64,000 nt of DNA from Actinobacteria bacterium IMCC26207 (GCA_001025035.1 LCZK01000009.1:654898-718897); one strand, 5' to 3'; positions 1 to 8,741 are shown, counted from the stretch's first letter. Notes: generated by a model not told the origin, from the letters alone. Program-made: numbers and translations.

Positions 1-448
1 GAAAGCAGCTGAGTACTTCACTGCGCAGTCCGACTCTTGGAACACCAGCATGCAGCCGTACCGGGATCAAATTGCTCTCATCAAAGCCTCTTATAGCGGG
101 AGCACCTATGCCGCTACAGAGTCGGTGTTCGACTACATGGCAGTAGCCCTTGGACTAAAAGATGTCACTCCAACCGGGTTCGCAGCAGCGGCAGCAAATG
201 AAACTGACCCTTCCCCGGGCGACATTGCCAGCTTCGACAAACTGATCAAAACCCAAGATGCAGACGTCTTGATCTACAACATTCAGACTGAAGGCGCTAT
301 ACCCGAGCAAATTCGAGCCACAGCCGAACAAGCCGAGGTTCCCGTAGTTGCTGTGACCGAAAGCGTCGCTCCCAATGCATCGAGTTTTGAGCAATGGCAG
401 GTCGATCAACTGAAGGCGCTCATGTCTGCGCTAAAAACTACGCGGTGA
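1..448 (+). CDS. Metal ABC transporter substrate-binding protein, C-terminal part (ZnuA-like)
   Basis: The reading frame is open from base 2 (Lys-Ala-Ala-Glu-Tyr-Phe) through the first internal Met at 50, so the gene begins outside the window and only about 149 C-terminal residues are seen. The fragment resembles the second lobe of cluster A-I metal-binding proteins: 'VFDYMAVALGLKDVTP', then a 'PSPGDIASFDKLIKTQDADVL' segment, then 'VPVVAVTES'. Such proteins capture Zn or Mn outside the membrane and deliver it to the permease. The stop overlaps the start of the ATPase gene (GTGA), showing translational coupling in one operon. The metal cannot be told from this part, because most ligands lie upstream. 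Confidence 0.85.
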   Translation, partial: KAAEYFTAQSDSWNTSMQPYRDQIALIKASYSGSTYAATESVFDYMAVALGLKDVTPTGFAAAAANETDPSPGDIASFDKLIKTQDADVLIYNIQTEGAIPEQIRATAEQAEVPVVAVTESVAPNASSFEQWQVDQLKALMSALKTTR

Positions 449-1230
449 GCAATGAGCCGGGGGAGACAATCACGGATCCAGTAATTTCGCTGCGCTCAGC
501 TTCCGTTGCTCGCGGAGGGCGAACGATCTGGTCGGATGGAACCTTTGATATTCCCCGGGGTCAGATTGTTGCCGTGATCGGACCAAATGGTTCAGGAAAG
601 ACCACCATGCTGCAGGTGTTACTGGGTCTTATTCCGCCCTCTGTTGGCACGGTGACGGTGTTTGGGCAAACTCCCGAACGGGGGAACCCTCGAATTGGTT
701 ATGTCCCCCAGCACTATTCCGAGGCTGTTGGGCAAGCAGTGCGCTGCAAAGACTTGGTATCACTCAGTGTGACTGGAACCCGTTGGGGGATGCGTCGAAG
801 CGCTTCAGACGCTGACGAAGTTGAGGCAGCACTTCAAGCTGTTGGAGCAGCCGATTATGCAGACTCGCGAATGTCGGTGCTTTCCGGCGGACAACAACAG
901 CGCGTTGCGATAGCCCAAGCCCTTGTGGGCAGCCCCGAGCTGTTGCTGCTGGACGAGCCGCTAGCAAATCTTGACCTTCGAAACCAACGAGAGATTGTTG
1001 ATCTGCTTGCCGAGTTGCAGCGGAGCCGAGCCATCACCATTTTGGTGGTCGTGCACGATATGAATCCGCTCCTTGCACACCTAGGTGGCTCGGTGTACTT
1101 GCTTGATGGTCACGCTCATTACGGCAGCGTCGGTGAGGTTGTGGATTCGGATTTGTTGTCGCACCTCTATGGCACTCAGATCAAAGTTGTTCGCACTGCT
1201 CAGGGTGACTTGTACACGAGGAGCAACTAG
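445..1230 (+). CDS. Metal ABC transporter ATP-binding protein (ZnuC-like)
   Basis: About 261 residues and a complete ABC ATPase. Walker A is GPNGSGKTT near residue 46, the ABC signature is LSGGQQQR, Walker B is ELLLLDEP followed by a D-loop (ANLDL), and the switch histidine is in 'VVVHDMN'. I prefer the GTG at 445 because it overlaps the preceding stop by four bases and removes a non-conserved N-terminal extension of 17 residues. Lying between the binding protein and the permease, it supplies the energy for zinc or manganese uptake. The following permease begins immediately after its TAG stop. Confidence 0.93.
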   Translation: MSNEPGETITDPVISLRSASVARGGRTIWSDGTFDIPRGQIVAVIGPNGSGKTTMLQVLLGLIPPSVGTVTVFGQTPERGNPRIGYVPQHYSEAVGQAVRCKDLVSLSVTGTRWGMRRSASDADEVEAALQAVGAADYADSRMSVLSGGQQQRVAIAQALVGSPELLLLDEPLANLDLRNQREIVDLLAELQRSRAITILVVVHDMNPLLAHLGGSVYLLDGHAHYGSVGEVVDSDLLSHLYGTQIKVVRTAQGDLYTRSN

Positions 1231-2106
1231 GTGTTGCACGCGTTCATGATTAAGCCTGGGCTTCTTCTTGCTAACGCCGGATACCAGAGCAATTGGGTAG
1301 AGGTTCTGAGTCAGCCCTTTATGCGCAATGCCTTTATTGCAGGATCGCTCGTTGCGATTGCATCCGGAATGCTCGGCTATTTCGTAGTAGTCCGTGAAGG
1401 CGAGTTTGCAGCGCATGCCCTTGGCCATATTGGGTTCCCCGGCGCAACCGGAGCAGTCCTGCTCGGCTTGTCCCCCACTCTGGGCCTCGCAGTTTTTTGT
1501 GTAGGGGGTGCGCTCGTGATTGGTGCCCTAGGGAAGCGGGCCTCGGAGCGGGCTACAGCCACTGGCACAGTGCTTGCCTTTGCAACCGGCTTAGGGATTC
1601 TGTTTGCTTCGCTTGCAACAGAGTCGAGTACCACGGTCACCAACGTGTTGTTCGGCAACTTGTTGGCAGTTTCAACGGGGCAGATCAAGGTGTTTGCCTT
1701 GTTCACGATCGCCCTTGCTCTGGTGCTTGCAGCCATTGCGCGGCCACTGATGTTTGCATCAGTCAACCCAGACGTGGCCGAAGCAAAAGGTGTTGCCGTG
1801 AAAGCCCTTGGCATCGTGTTTTTGGTGTTGATGGGCTTGGTCGTGACGATGGCAGTGCAAGTTGTGGGAACACTGTTGCTCTTTGCGCTGGTGGTTACCC
1901 CGCCAGCAACTGCGCTCAAGCTGACTGCTAGGCCAATCCGAGTGGTTCTTCTGGGCACCGCTATTGGCTTAGCAGCTGTGATTTTGGGTCTGATTACGGC
2001 AACGATCCTGAACCTTCCCCCAAGTTTCTTTATCGTCTCGTACTCCTTCCTCACGTGGCTCATTGTGCTGGGGGCGACCCGCGAACAACACCGCTCGGAT
2101 CACTGA
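1231..2106 (+). CDS. Metal ABC transporter permease (ZnuB family)
   Basis: 291 residues, an integral membrane protein with about eight to nine hydrophobic segments. It has the ABC-3 family layout: an N-terminal 'PFMRNAFIAGSLVAIASGMLGYFVVVR' region, a central 'EFAAHALGHIGFPGATGAVLLG' loop and the 'VGTLLLFALVVTPPATA' helix. It starts with GTG directly after the ATPase stop. The Glu-His pair in the loop (FAAHALGH) is the normal motif of zinc/manganese permeases. Its 3' end overlaps a short ORF with an LPxTG-like tail, described separately. Confidence 0.92.
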   Translation: MLHAFMIKPGLLLANAGYQSNWVEVLSQPFMRNAFIAGSLVAIASGMLGYFVVVREGEFAAHALGHIGFPGATGAVLLGLSPTLGLAVFCVGGALVIGALGKRASERATATGTVLAFATGLGILFASLATESSTTVTNVLFGNLLAVSTGQIKVFALFTIALALVLAAIARPLMFASVNPDVAEAKGVAVKALGIVFLVLMGLVVTMAVQVVGTLLLFALVVTPPATALKLTARPIRVVLLGTAIGLAAVILGLITATILNLPPSFFIVSYSFLTWLIVLGATREQHRSDH

Positions 2107-2287
2107 CCTTTGGCCGGCCCAAGTCACCGTGCCTGGAACGGCAAGCCCACTTGCACTCACCGGATCGACAATCTTCGGATTGTTACTACTCGCACTTGGC
2201 TTGATGAGCGCAGGTGCTTGGGTTGTGTGGGGTTCCGCGGAGTCAAATCCCATTCGCCGCAGATTGCCACGGGGTTGGCGGGGCTAG
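2063..2287 (+). other. Small ORF with LALTG sorting-signal-like tail; possible relic of a surface protein
   Basis: 74 codons in another frame, overlapping the end of the permease gene by 44 bases. The second half reads 'PLALTGS', then a hydrophobic segment of about 20 residues, then 'RRRLPRGWRG'. This is the order of a sortase sorting signal (LPxTG-like motif, membrane span, positive tail). No signal peptide precedes it and no convincing ribosome binding site is seen, so it may be the last remnant of a wall-anchored protein. Actinobacterial metal-ABC loci are known to include anchored repeat proteins, which fits the position. It may equally be chance. Confidence 0.3.
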
Positions 2288-2355
2288 ATCTATACCGGTG
2301 GATGCCAAGGGTGAAGTTTGGCGCGTAAACATCGAGATGATTCGCTAGCCTAAAA

Positions 2356-2381
2356 GGGGTAACGCCTTAAAGAGTTACCCC
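2356..2381. terminator. Inverted repeat GGGGTAAC / GTTACCCC
   Basis: A perfect 8-bp inverted repeat with a 10-base loop lies between the transporter genes and the lipoprotein gene, 21 bases before the ATG at 2402. There is no T-run after it. It could end the transporter transcript or act in the leader of the lipoprotein gene. Confidence 0.4.
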
Positions 2382-2401
2382 GCCGAATGAATTGAGGAAT
2401 T

Positions 2402-3019
2402 ATGCGCACCAAGCTTGTTGTCACTGCCGGTTTTGCAGCTGTGCTGCTCTTCGCTGGATGCAGTAGTTCAGACAGTTCAACTGATTCCTCACCGAGCAGC
2501 ACGACCGCTACGGATTCGGACAACTCAGATTCAGGTAGCTCCGATTCGGACTCAAGCGATTCTGCTAGCTCAGGCCCCGAGAGCGTCGATGCCTGCGCAC
2601 TTGCTGACCCCGCACTGCTTCAAGCCTTGGGTGTTACAGGTGAAGGCGAAGAGCTCGACCGTGCCGGAGAAGATGGCCCACCTGATATCGCTTGGAACGT
2701 TTGCACTTGGAACTCGCCGATTGTGACGGCCGATGACCCCATCAACATCGTCACCGTGCAAGTGGTAACCGAGGGACCCGACGCGGTGATCAACCCCCTT
2801 GAGATGCTCCTGAGTGCACTTGATTCGCCAACTCCGGTTGATGTTGGAACTAACGGCAAGATCTACGAAGGCGGCCTGATTGCAGGCGGAGGCGGCATCG
2901 GTCGCACCATCGTATTTGAGGCAGATCAGGGCAAGCTGATTACGGTTTCGCAAACTGCCGAGGATGTAGACGTTGCTGCCCTCACAGCTCTGGCCCAGGG
3001 CGTAGAGGCGAACCTGTAG
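2402..3019 (+). CDS. DUF3558-like lipoprotein
   Basis: 205 residues. A signal peptide with lipobox (LLFAGC, Cys20) is followed by a Ser/Asp/Thr-rich linker of about 40 residues, typical of actinobacterial surface lipoproteins. The folded part begins 'VDACALADPALLQALGV' and has 'NVCTWNSP', the paired-Cys pattern (DaC-L...CtW) of DUF3558-type lipoproteins. The start is supported by GAGG eight bases upstream (ttgaggaattATG). Function is unknown for this family; it should sit on the outer face of the cytoplasmic membrane. The last 29 bases of its homology reappear in the intergenic region at 3262. Confidence 0.7.
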   Translation: MRTKLVVTAGFAAVLLFAGCSSSDSSTDSSPSSTTATDSDNSDSGSSDSDSSDSASSGPESVDACALADPALLQALGVTGEGEELDRAGEDGPPDIAWNVCTWNSPIVTADDPINIVTVQVVTEGPDAVINPLEMLLSALDSPTPVDVGTNGKIYEGGLIAGGGGIGRTIVFEADQGKLITVSQTAEDVDVAALTALAQGVEANL

Positions 3020-3057
3020 CTGCTCTGCGCAATCTGCTGATCCGGCTCTACCCATTC

Positions 3058-3125
3058 CCTGCCCAGCACAGCCCTGACCAGACAGCTATCCCAGACAGCC
3101 CTGCCCAGCCCAGCCCAGCCCAGAG
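3058..3125. repeat. CAGCC-rich low-complexity tract
   Basis: A purine-poor stretch built from imperfect CCTGCCCAG / CAGCC units follows the lipoprotein gene. It is simple-sequence DNA with no coding potential on the plus strand. Confidence 0.7.
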
Positions 3126-3134
3126 CCTTATTCG

Positions 3135-3185
3135 GCTATTGGGTTGCAACCGGGTCACGTATCGACCGCTGTGCAACCCAATAGC
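3135..3185. terminator. Long hairpin, 14-bp perfect stem, followed by GGTTTT
   Basis: GCTATTGGGTTGCA at 3135-3148 is the exact reverse complement of 3172-3185, with a 23-base loop, followed by GGTTTTGTG. It lies downstream of the lipoprotein gene, in front of the next lipoprotein gene. It is a plausible terminator, although the loop is long and the T-run is only four bases. Confidence 0.55.
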
Positions 3186-3261
3186 GGTTTTGTGCTGATT
3201 GTGTGTCGCAGATGCCCGTAACTGCCACCTCGGCGCGGTGACACGTGCTGGTAACGCAGTC

Positions 3262-3290
3262 GAGGTTGCTGCCCTAACAGGTCTGGCCCA
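3262..3290 (+). pseudogene. Decayed duplicate of the 3' end of the DUF3558-like gene
   Basis: Bases 3262-3290 match 2969-2997 at 26 of 29 positions, covering the codons for DVAALTALAQ of the upstream lipoprotein. No open frame remains around it. The simplest reading is an old tandem duplication of which only this piece is recognisable. Confidence 0.5.
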
Positions 3291-3382
3291 CGACTTAGTC
3301 GACAACCCCGGAATCGTTCCTGAGTGAGGTACCCTGACTTCGTCAGAGCAACTTCGCACTGGCGGACCACTGAGGAGCACCT

Positions 3383-3715
3383 ATGACATCTACTCGCTAC
3401 GGCAAAGCGGCAGCCCTAATCGTCCCGCTCTTTGTAGTTGCTGCACTTGCGGGTGGCTGCTCTGGAAAAGTAGGCGTCGGTGAGAACGTGGTTGATCAGG
3501 CAGACCTAGAAACTGGTGTGGCAACTCAGCTTGAAGAAACTGTCGGTCAGGCGCCTGCCTCGGTGTCCTGCGAGGACGACTTGGTCGCCGAGGTTGACGC
3601 AGAGGTCCGGTGCACAGTCACATCTGATGATGGCTCGGAAATCGGCGCAACGGTGACTGTGGACAGTGTCGATGACACAGACGTTCAGTACTCCATTCAG
3701 GTAGACGAGTCCTAG
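3383..3715 (+). CDS. DUF4333-domain lipoprotein
   Basis: 110 residues. Signal peptide with lipobox (LAGGCSG) and a short folded domain with two cysteines: 'PASVSCEDDLVAEVDAEVRC', then 'DDGSEIGATVTVDSVD'. This order (asVsC...l-a-vga-v-C-v....G---tVtV) is that of DUF4333, a small domain common in actinobacterial exported proteins. GAGGAG precedes the ATG by six bases. It is expected to be lipid-anchored outside the membrane. Family function is not established. It converges with the carboxylesterase gene across a strong hairpin. Confidence 0.8.
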   Translation: MTSTRYGKAAALIVPLFVVAALAGGCSGKVGVGENVVDQADLETGVATQLEETVGQAPASVSCEDDLVAEVDAEVRCTVTSDDGSEIGATVTVDSVDDTDVQYSIQVDES

Positions 3716-3721
3716 AAGATT

Positions 3722-3776
3722 CCTTGCCGGGGCTAAGCGCCTTTCGCGTCAGGCGCTAGCTCAGGCCTCGGCAAGG
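3722..3776. terminator. Bidirectional terminator-like nested hairpin
   Basis: Outer arms CCTTGCCG (3722-3729) and CGGCAAGG (3769-3776) enclose inner arms AGCGCCT (3736-3742) and AGGCGCT (3751-3757). It sits between two convergent genes and includes the last codons of the carboxylesterase gene, so it probably ends transcription from both sides. Confidence 0.65.
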
Positions 3777-5326
3777 TGAGCGGACTCCCAGAACTGAGTA
3801 GTCAGCGGTTCAGGATCAAGCGCAACCTGCGACACTGCCTCGAGAAGCATCACCGGTCGACCAGAAACATCGGCTAGGGGCCAGTCCGGCAGTTGTGGCG
3901 CAGCGGGGACTCCCGCCCGGGCAAACTCGATCCAAGCAAGGTGCATCGCGGAAGCCAACTCCGCCGGCGCTTCTGGGCCTACGAGCACGTGCAGACGGTG
4001 ATCATGCACAAGGTCAAATACAAACGGAATTTCTACTGCGTGCGCTGCACCGATCATTCCGTTCCAAGCTGGGCTTCGCCAGTCAAACCGGTATTGCCAG
4101 ACTGGTGCGTGAGCTGCCTGAGCATGCGCCAGGCGAGTGGCCGGAATGCGAAACACAAAGTCCGTCAGCACGGCACCTTCAAGGTCTGCAAGCGAAGCAC
4201 CCGGGTGCTCGCTTCGGTAGGCCTCTAGCGCCTGAGCAGGATTCTCCGATACCAAACCAAAGCGAGCAAGTAAGCCCTCCTCGGTGGTGGCTGGAGGAGT
4301 CATCAGGGCAAAGAGTTTCCATTCCTCGAGATTGGTTCCGATCAGCAGCGGGATGCCTGCGGCAGTTCCCTCTTGTACCGCGCCGAGAGGATCGGCCGGA
4401 ACTTCTTGCCCATCGGTCACCGGGCGAAATGGCAAGAATGCGAGCGGACTGCGGTGCTTCTCGACAATCCCCTGTGGGTCGGCCATACGTGCAGCGCCCA
4501 TCGCAGCATGCGCCGCTAGAAGTTCTTGGACAGACGCTTCCTTCAATTGCTCGATCGTAGAGAGACCCGCCAATCCTAAAAATTCGGCGGTATCTACGGA
4601 TGCCTGTTCGGGCGACCGCGATGCAGAGGCTGCACCTGACTGAGCAATGGCTTTGTGAAACAAACCTTTGGCCCGCGGCATGGTGAGCAGAGTCGAGACA
4701 CTCATCGCCCCAGCAGACTCGCCAAAGATGGTCACGTTGCTGGCATCGCCACCAAATTGCGAAATGTTCTGCTGTACCCATTGCAGCGCCGCCACCTGAT
4801 CAAGCAGGCCGAGGTTTCCAGATCCGGCGTACGCAGGATCCATGTTCCCGAGTTCAAGAAAACCGAGGGCGCCGAGTCGGTAGTTGAGCGTGACTAGGAC
4901 AACGCCATCACGCGCAAATGACTCGCCGTGATAGAGCGGAGATGAACCCGAACCCATCTCGAATCCGCCGCCATGAATCCACACCATGACCGCAAGGCCA
5001 GAACCAGACGCAGGCTGATCCTGGATTGGGAGTTGCGGAGTCCAGACGTTGAGGTACAAGCAATCCTCTGACCACTCCTCAGACTCGCCACCAAAGAGTG
5101 AGTCCATGAGCGAGGGATTCTGCGCAGAAACCGGCCCGAAGCCGGTTGCATCACGCTCACCTTCCCATGGTTCGGCTGCAACAGGTGGCCGAAACCTGAG
5201 CTCACCTATCGGCGGCTGCGCAAAGGGCACCCCGCTAAAGCGGGCAATCTGGTCATTCCATACACCCCGAAGGGCGCCCTGAGCAGTAGAAACAGAAACC
5301 GTGGTGCCGTCAGCAGAGGTCTTCAT
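3761..5326 (-). CDS. Type B carboxylesterase
   Basis: 521 residues, the usual length for the family. The oxyanion-hole segment is 'VWIHGGGFEMGSG' (near 116-128), the nucleophile elbow is FGESAGA with Ser204, and a later 'AAHAVEIPFVF' carries the probable catalytic His. 'EDCLYLNVWTP' near residue 88 is another family signature. It hydrolyses carboxylic esters; no signal peptide is seen, so it is likely cytoplasmic. The natural substrate cannot be read from the sequence. A desaturase gene lies 34 bases upstream on the same strand, suggesting co-transcription and a possible lipid-related role. Confidence 0.93.
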   Translation of the reverse strand: MKTSADGTTVSVSTAQGALRGVWNDQIARFSGVPFAQPPIGELRFRPPVAAEPWEGERDATGFGPVSAQNPSLMDSLFGGESEEWSEDCLYLNVWTPQLPIQDQPASGSGLAVMVWIHGGGFEMGSGSSPLYHGESFARDGVVLVTLNYRLGALGFLELGNMDPAYAGSGNLGLLDQVAALQWVQQNISQFGGDASNVTIFGESAGAMSVSTLLTMPRAKGLFHKAIAQSGAASASRSPEQASVDTAEFLGLAGLSTIEQLKEASVQELLAAHAAMGAARMADPQGIVEKHRSPLAFLPFRPVTDGQEVPADPLGAVQEGTAAGIPLLIGTNLEEWKLFALMTPPATTEEGLLARFGLVSENPAQALEAYRSEHPGASLADLEGAVLTDFVFRIPATRLAHAQAAHAPVWQYRFDWRSPAWNGMIGAAHAVEIPFVFDLVHDHRLHVLVGPEAPAELASAMHLAWIEFARAGVPAAPQLPDWPLADVSGRPVMLLEAVSQVALDPEPLTTQFWESAHLAEA

Positions 5327-5360
5327 CTCCCTTTACTAGCAGCATCGGACAGGGCTGTGC

Positions 5361-6464
5361 TCAGCGGGGATCGCGAAAATACCAGCCACCATCAGTGTCC
5401 GCTACGTTCACGCAGTCTCTTCCCACGCGCCAGAGCGCAGCTGGTACCGGAGTCGGATCGAAGCGGTACCACTCAGGAAACGCAGCGGCAATAGCTTCTG
5501 TTGCCGCCTGTGCGTGATAGTGAGGGATGCGGTGATCGATGTGATGAGCAACATGCGTGCTGCCGATGCGATGGTGCAGAAGATCAATCAGCTTGCCGTA
5601 AGGGCGATCGACGGTCTGAAACGCACCCAGCATCCAAGACCAATCCGGGTCTGCAAAGTGGGGGATTTTGACATCGGTATGTTGCAGCCAGGTGTAGGTC
5701 ACGAGCCACGCGTTGACCACCAAATAGGGCCCCACGTAGAGCAGCAACACGGGTACCGCAGAGCCCACTGCAACCGACAATGCCACAAGGGCCGCTAGTA
5801 CCAGAAGGACTCCAACAGTTGATGCCCACACTCGACGGTGCCAGCGTGGAGGGAACAACTCAGTAGAGAACGGCCGGATCGGCCAGAAGTGATTGGTCTT
5901 GCCCCGGCTCGGTCCACCAGAGGCTCCAGCAAGAAGATACGCAGGCCAACCAATGAGCAGCGCCTGCGAAATTGCGATTACGGCTGCAAGGTTTGGATGC
6001 TTAGGCAAGGAGCGTTCGGAACTTGAATGGCTATGGAACGTTGCCCGGCCGGGGACATGGGTTTCGCCCTCGTCAAGATGGTTGGTCTTGGCGTGATGAA
6101 GGCTATGACTCCGCTGCCAAGAAAAATATGGAACCAACAGCACCGAGTGGAGGACATATCCAATGCTGTCTTGCAACCACACTCGCTCTGAGAATGCGCC
6201 GTGGCCGCACTCATGCGCAATGACCCACAACCCCACTGCTGCTGTTCCTGTGACCACCGCATAGAGCGCCCAGACCGGTAGCCAGGCCCAAGTCATGGGT
6301 AACCAGACAGCCGCAGCAATCACCAGGCTTGCTACTAGGGCAAAGGAGCCTGCCAGATAGGCCAAGGAACGCGCTGTGCTTCGGTGAAAGCACTCCTCGG
6401 GAATCACCTCTCGGACTTGAGCGCGCGTAGGAAGAATCTTCTGTTCAAGTGTGGGGGAATGCAT
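5361..6464 (-). CDS. Membrane fatty acid desaturase
   Basis: 367 residues with the three histidine boxes of acyl-lipid desaturases in order: HECGH (about residue 84), HSLHH (about 120) and HVAHHIDH (about 305). Hydrophobic segments before the first box (about 37-80) and in the middle (about 215-260) give the usual four-helix topology, with boxes facing the cytoplasm around a di-iron centre. The pattern is closest to delta-12/omega-3-type enzymes, which add double bonds to membrane lipids and often respond to cold. It is divergent from the HD-domain gene, with 88 bases between the starts. Confidence 0.9.
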   Translation of the reverse strand: MHSPTLEQKILPTRAQVREVIPEECFHRSTARSLAYLAGSFALVASLVIAAAVWLPMTWAWLPVWALYAVVTGTAAVGLWVIAHECGHGAFSERVWLQDSIGYVLHSVLLVPYFSWQRSHSLHHAKTNHLDEGETHVPGRATFHSHSSSERSLPKHPNLAAVIAISQALLIGWPAYLLAGASGGPSRGKTNHFWPIRPFSTELFPPRWHRRVWASTVGVLLVLAALVALSVAVGSAVPVLLLYVGPYLVVNAWLVTYTWLQHTDVKIPHFADPDWSWMLGAFQTVDRPYGKLIDLLHHRIGSTHVAHHIDHRIPHYHAQAATEAIAAAFPEWYRFDPTPVPAALWRVGRDCVNVADTDGGWYFRDPR

Positions 6465-6552
6465 ATGGGTTAATAGTGGCGCGCCGGAACATTTGTGAAC
6501 AATCGGCCCCAGATTTCAGATTCGATGCCCAAAAAGCAGCCATACTTATTAC

Positions 6553-7110
6553 ATGGCTTCAACATTTACACGCATGGACGAGTCCACCGCCGAGCAGTGG
6601 GCGGTCATCGGCGCCGAGACGTCAAAGAACCAGGTTCGAGTCGCAGACCGTGTGCTTGATCTGCTGCGCTCGTTGTCAAGCATCACCGACGGGTTTGGCA
6701 CCGACCAACTGACTCATTGCTTGCAAACCGCGACGCTGGCCGAGCAGTCAGGCGCTGACGATCAGGTGGTCGTAGCCGCCCTGTGTCATGACATCGGTAA
6801 GGCAATCTCTGTGCCGAATCACCCGAAGATCGCAGCCGAGATTCTGAGGCCCTATGTGCGGCCAGAGGTGTTCAACATGATTCTCGTGCATCAGGACTTT
6901 CAGGGTCGGCATTATTACGCGCATTTCGGCGGCAACCCCGATGCGCGCGAAGAGCACCGAGCCACACTTTCCGAAAGCGAGTTTGCGCTAGCTGCCAAGT
7001 TTGCCGACGAGTGGGATCAGATTGCCTTTGACCCGGAGCGTGAAACCCTGCCGCTTGAGCACTTCGAGCCGAAGGTGCGGTCAGTGTTCGCAGCAGCACA
7101 GATGATGTGA
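6553..7110 (+). CDS. HD-domain protein (PhnZ / predicted metal-dependent phosphohydrolase type)
   Basis: 185 residues. Metal ligands appear as 'HCLQTATLAEQSGA' (first His), 'ALCHDIGKA' (HD pair) and 'LVHQDFQGRHYYAHF' (further His). The spacing and the QTATLAE...GA.....AALCHDIGK pattern recall PhnZ-like mixed-valence di-iron oxygenases and related HD proteins rather than nucleotide cyclase-linked HD phosphodiesterases. It is a stand-alone enzyme in the cytoplasm. Oxygenase and phosphohydrolase activities cannot be separated from the motifs alone, and no phosphonate genes are nearby. Confidence 0.75.
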   Translation: MASTFTRMDESTAEQWAVIGAETSKNQVRVADRVLDLLRSLSSITDGFGTDQLTHCLQTATLAEQSGADDQVVVAALCHDIGKAISVPNHPKIAAEILRPYVRPEVFNMILVHQDFQGRHYYAHFGGNPDAREEHRATLSESEFALAAKFADEWDQIAFDPERETLPLEHFEPKVRSVFAAAQMM

Positions 7111-7142
7111 TCAACAGTTCTGAGCTAGCAAGCCCAGAACAG

Positions 7143-8741
7143 CTACATCCCCGGCATGGATTCAGACATTGAGGTAGTGCTCTCTTCAGAGCCTGCCGGT
7201 GGGGGTCCACCGTTTTCTGTCACGTCGACAACGGCCATCATCCCGTGGTCCTCATGGGCCAAAATATGGCAGTGGAACACGAACTTTCCGACGTAGTCGG
7301 TAAAGGCCATACGAATAACGACTTCCCCTTTAGCGGGTAATCGAACAACGTCTTGCAGGCTGAGCGGCGGTATCGCCACGCCATTCACGGACATCACTTG
7401 GAAGTCATTGACATGAATGTGGAAGGGGTGTTCCTCGTTCGTGACGTTCTTAATGGTCCACTCCTCAGTGGTGCCGAGTTTGGGATAAAAGGCAACGCTC
7501 CCCATCTCGAACTGCTTGCCGTTGATAAAGAACTTGGACTCGGATTCCTTCTCGCTAAAGACCACTTCGCGGCGCTGCGCAATCTCTGCGTTCTCAAGGT
7601 CAGGAGTCGGTGCGAGTGAGGTTGGCAGTGCCTTAGCCGGCACTGGGTCACCCTCGACCTTGACTGTGGCAAGGGTGCGAAGCGGGTAGCTATCACCATC
7701 TGGCCCTGTTTGATACGGAAGCGTGACCAACTTGAATGACCCGGGCTCGTCCCAGCGCATGAGCACGTCATAGCGCTTACCCGGAGGCAACAGCAGAGTG
7801 TCTTTGGACCAGACAGTGCCAACAGGATTGGAATCCTCGACAACAACGTTGAACGAAGCTCCCTCCATCTTCAGCTTGTACCAAATGTCTGCGCTCATAT
7901 TGCCCAGTCGCAGAAGCTGGGTTTCGCCAGGCTGGGCTGTGAGTACCGGGTTCACTAATCCATTGACGGTGCGCGTTGTGGGTGCGCCGCTGTCGATGTC
8001 TTTGGTCTGAATGGCTGTGCCGCTTTCATCAAGTTGCAGATCTCTGAGGGCAAGAAGATGCTCAGGAGCCGAGCGCAGATCCTCTGGCAGAAGCTCAGTC
8101 AGTCCGGTCACAACAAGGGCACCTACTAGCCCCGAGAACACTTGCGCCTCGGTGTCTCCGTGCATGTGAGCGTGGTACCAGTAAGTCCCCGGACTAATCG
8201 TTGTTGGTACTTGGATTTCGACCAGATTCTCAGTCCCAGGAGCCATGACCCGAAGGACATTGTCCGAGATTCCAATCGGAGAGACGTGCATCCCGTGAGT
8301 GTGAAAGTTGGTTGCGTCGTTCAGGCCGTTATTTAGGTTGATCCGAATCAGGTCGCCAGGGTTAACCAACAAAGTTGGCCCCGTGAACTCCCCGGCATAA
8401 CTCATGCCTTTGACTTGTTTGCCTGCTACATCAAAGACGGTTGGCTTGGTATCAAACGTGGTCTCGAGCACTCCAGCGCTGCTCTTGATGACCGGCGGTT
8501 CGCTAAAGGGAAGGCCCTGAGTTGTAGCAAACGTTGTCTCGACAATTTCGCCACCGTCGGCAGTGGTTGTGGAACCTGCGCCAGGGTCAACGGTTGTGGT
8601 CGAGGCAGTGCTCGCCGTAGTTGAGGAACTGTCAGAGCCGCTAGAACACCCAGGCAGGACGGTGCCTGCGATAGCAGCGCAGGCAAGCGTGGCTGCAATT
8701 ACGAAACTGGTTCGAGGTGTCCTACTTTGGGAACGAATCAT
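7143..8741 (-). CDS. Multicopper oxidase lipoprotein
   Basis: About 532 residues. The start at 8741 gives a proper lipoprotein signal (MIRSQSRTPR..., lipobox LPGC); an upstream start at 8780 would bury it. A Ser/Thr linker follows, then cupredoxin domains with all four copper motifs: HTHGMH, WYHAHMHG, HPFHIHVNDF and HCHILAHEDHGMM. The last contains the type 1 Cys with flanking type 2/3 His and the axial Met. These enzymes oxidise Cu(I), Fe(II), Mn(II) or phenols with reduction of O2 to water. It is exported and lipid-anchored. The C-terminus is Met/Ser rich (SMSESMPGM), possibly a weak copper-binding tail. Confidence 0.93.
   Translation of the reverse strand: MIRSQSRTPRTSFVIAATLACAAIAGTVLPGCSSGSDSSSTTASTASTTTVDPGAGSTTTADGGEIVETTFATTQGLPFSEPPVIKSSAGVLETTFDTKPTVFDVAGKQVKGMSYAGEFTGPTLLVNPGDLIRINLNNGLNDATNFHTHGMHVSPIGISDNVLRVMAPGTENLVEIQVPTTISPGTYWYHAHMHGDTEAQVFSGLVGALVVTGLTELLPEDLRSAPEHLLALRDLQLDESGTAIQTKDIDSGAPTTRTVNGLVNPVLTAQPGETQLLRLGNMSADIWYKLKMEGASFNVVVEDSNPVGTVWSKDTLLLPPGKRYDVLMRWDEPGSFKLVTLPYQTGPDGDSYPLRTLATVKVEGDPVPAKALPTSLAPTPDLENAEIAQRREVVFSEKESESKFFINGKQFEMGSVAFYPKLGTTEEWTIKNVTNEEHPFHIHVNDFQVMSVNGVAIPPLSLQDVVRLPAKGEVVIRMAFTDYVGKFVFHCHILAHEDHGMMAVVDVTENGGPPPAGSEESTTSMSESMPGM

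Noticed and set aside
1377..2063. Long minus-strand ORF of 228 codons
   Set aside because: It is the mirror of the permease gene; the composition (Thr, Ala, Arg, Pro) is that of an antisense frame and there are no motifs.
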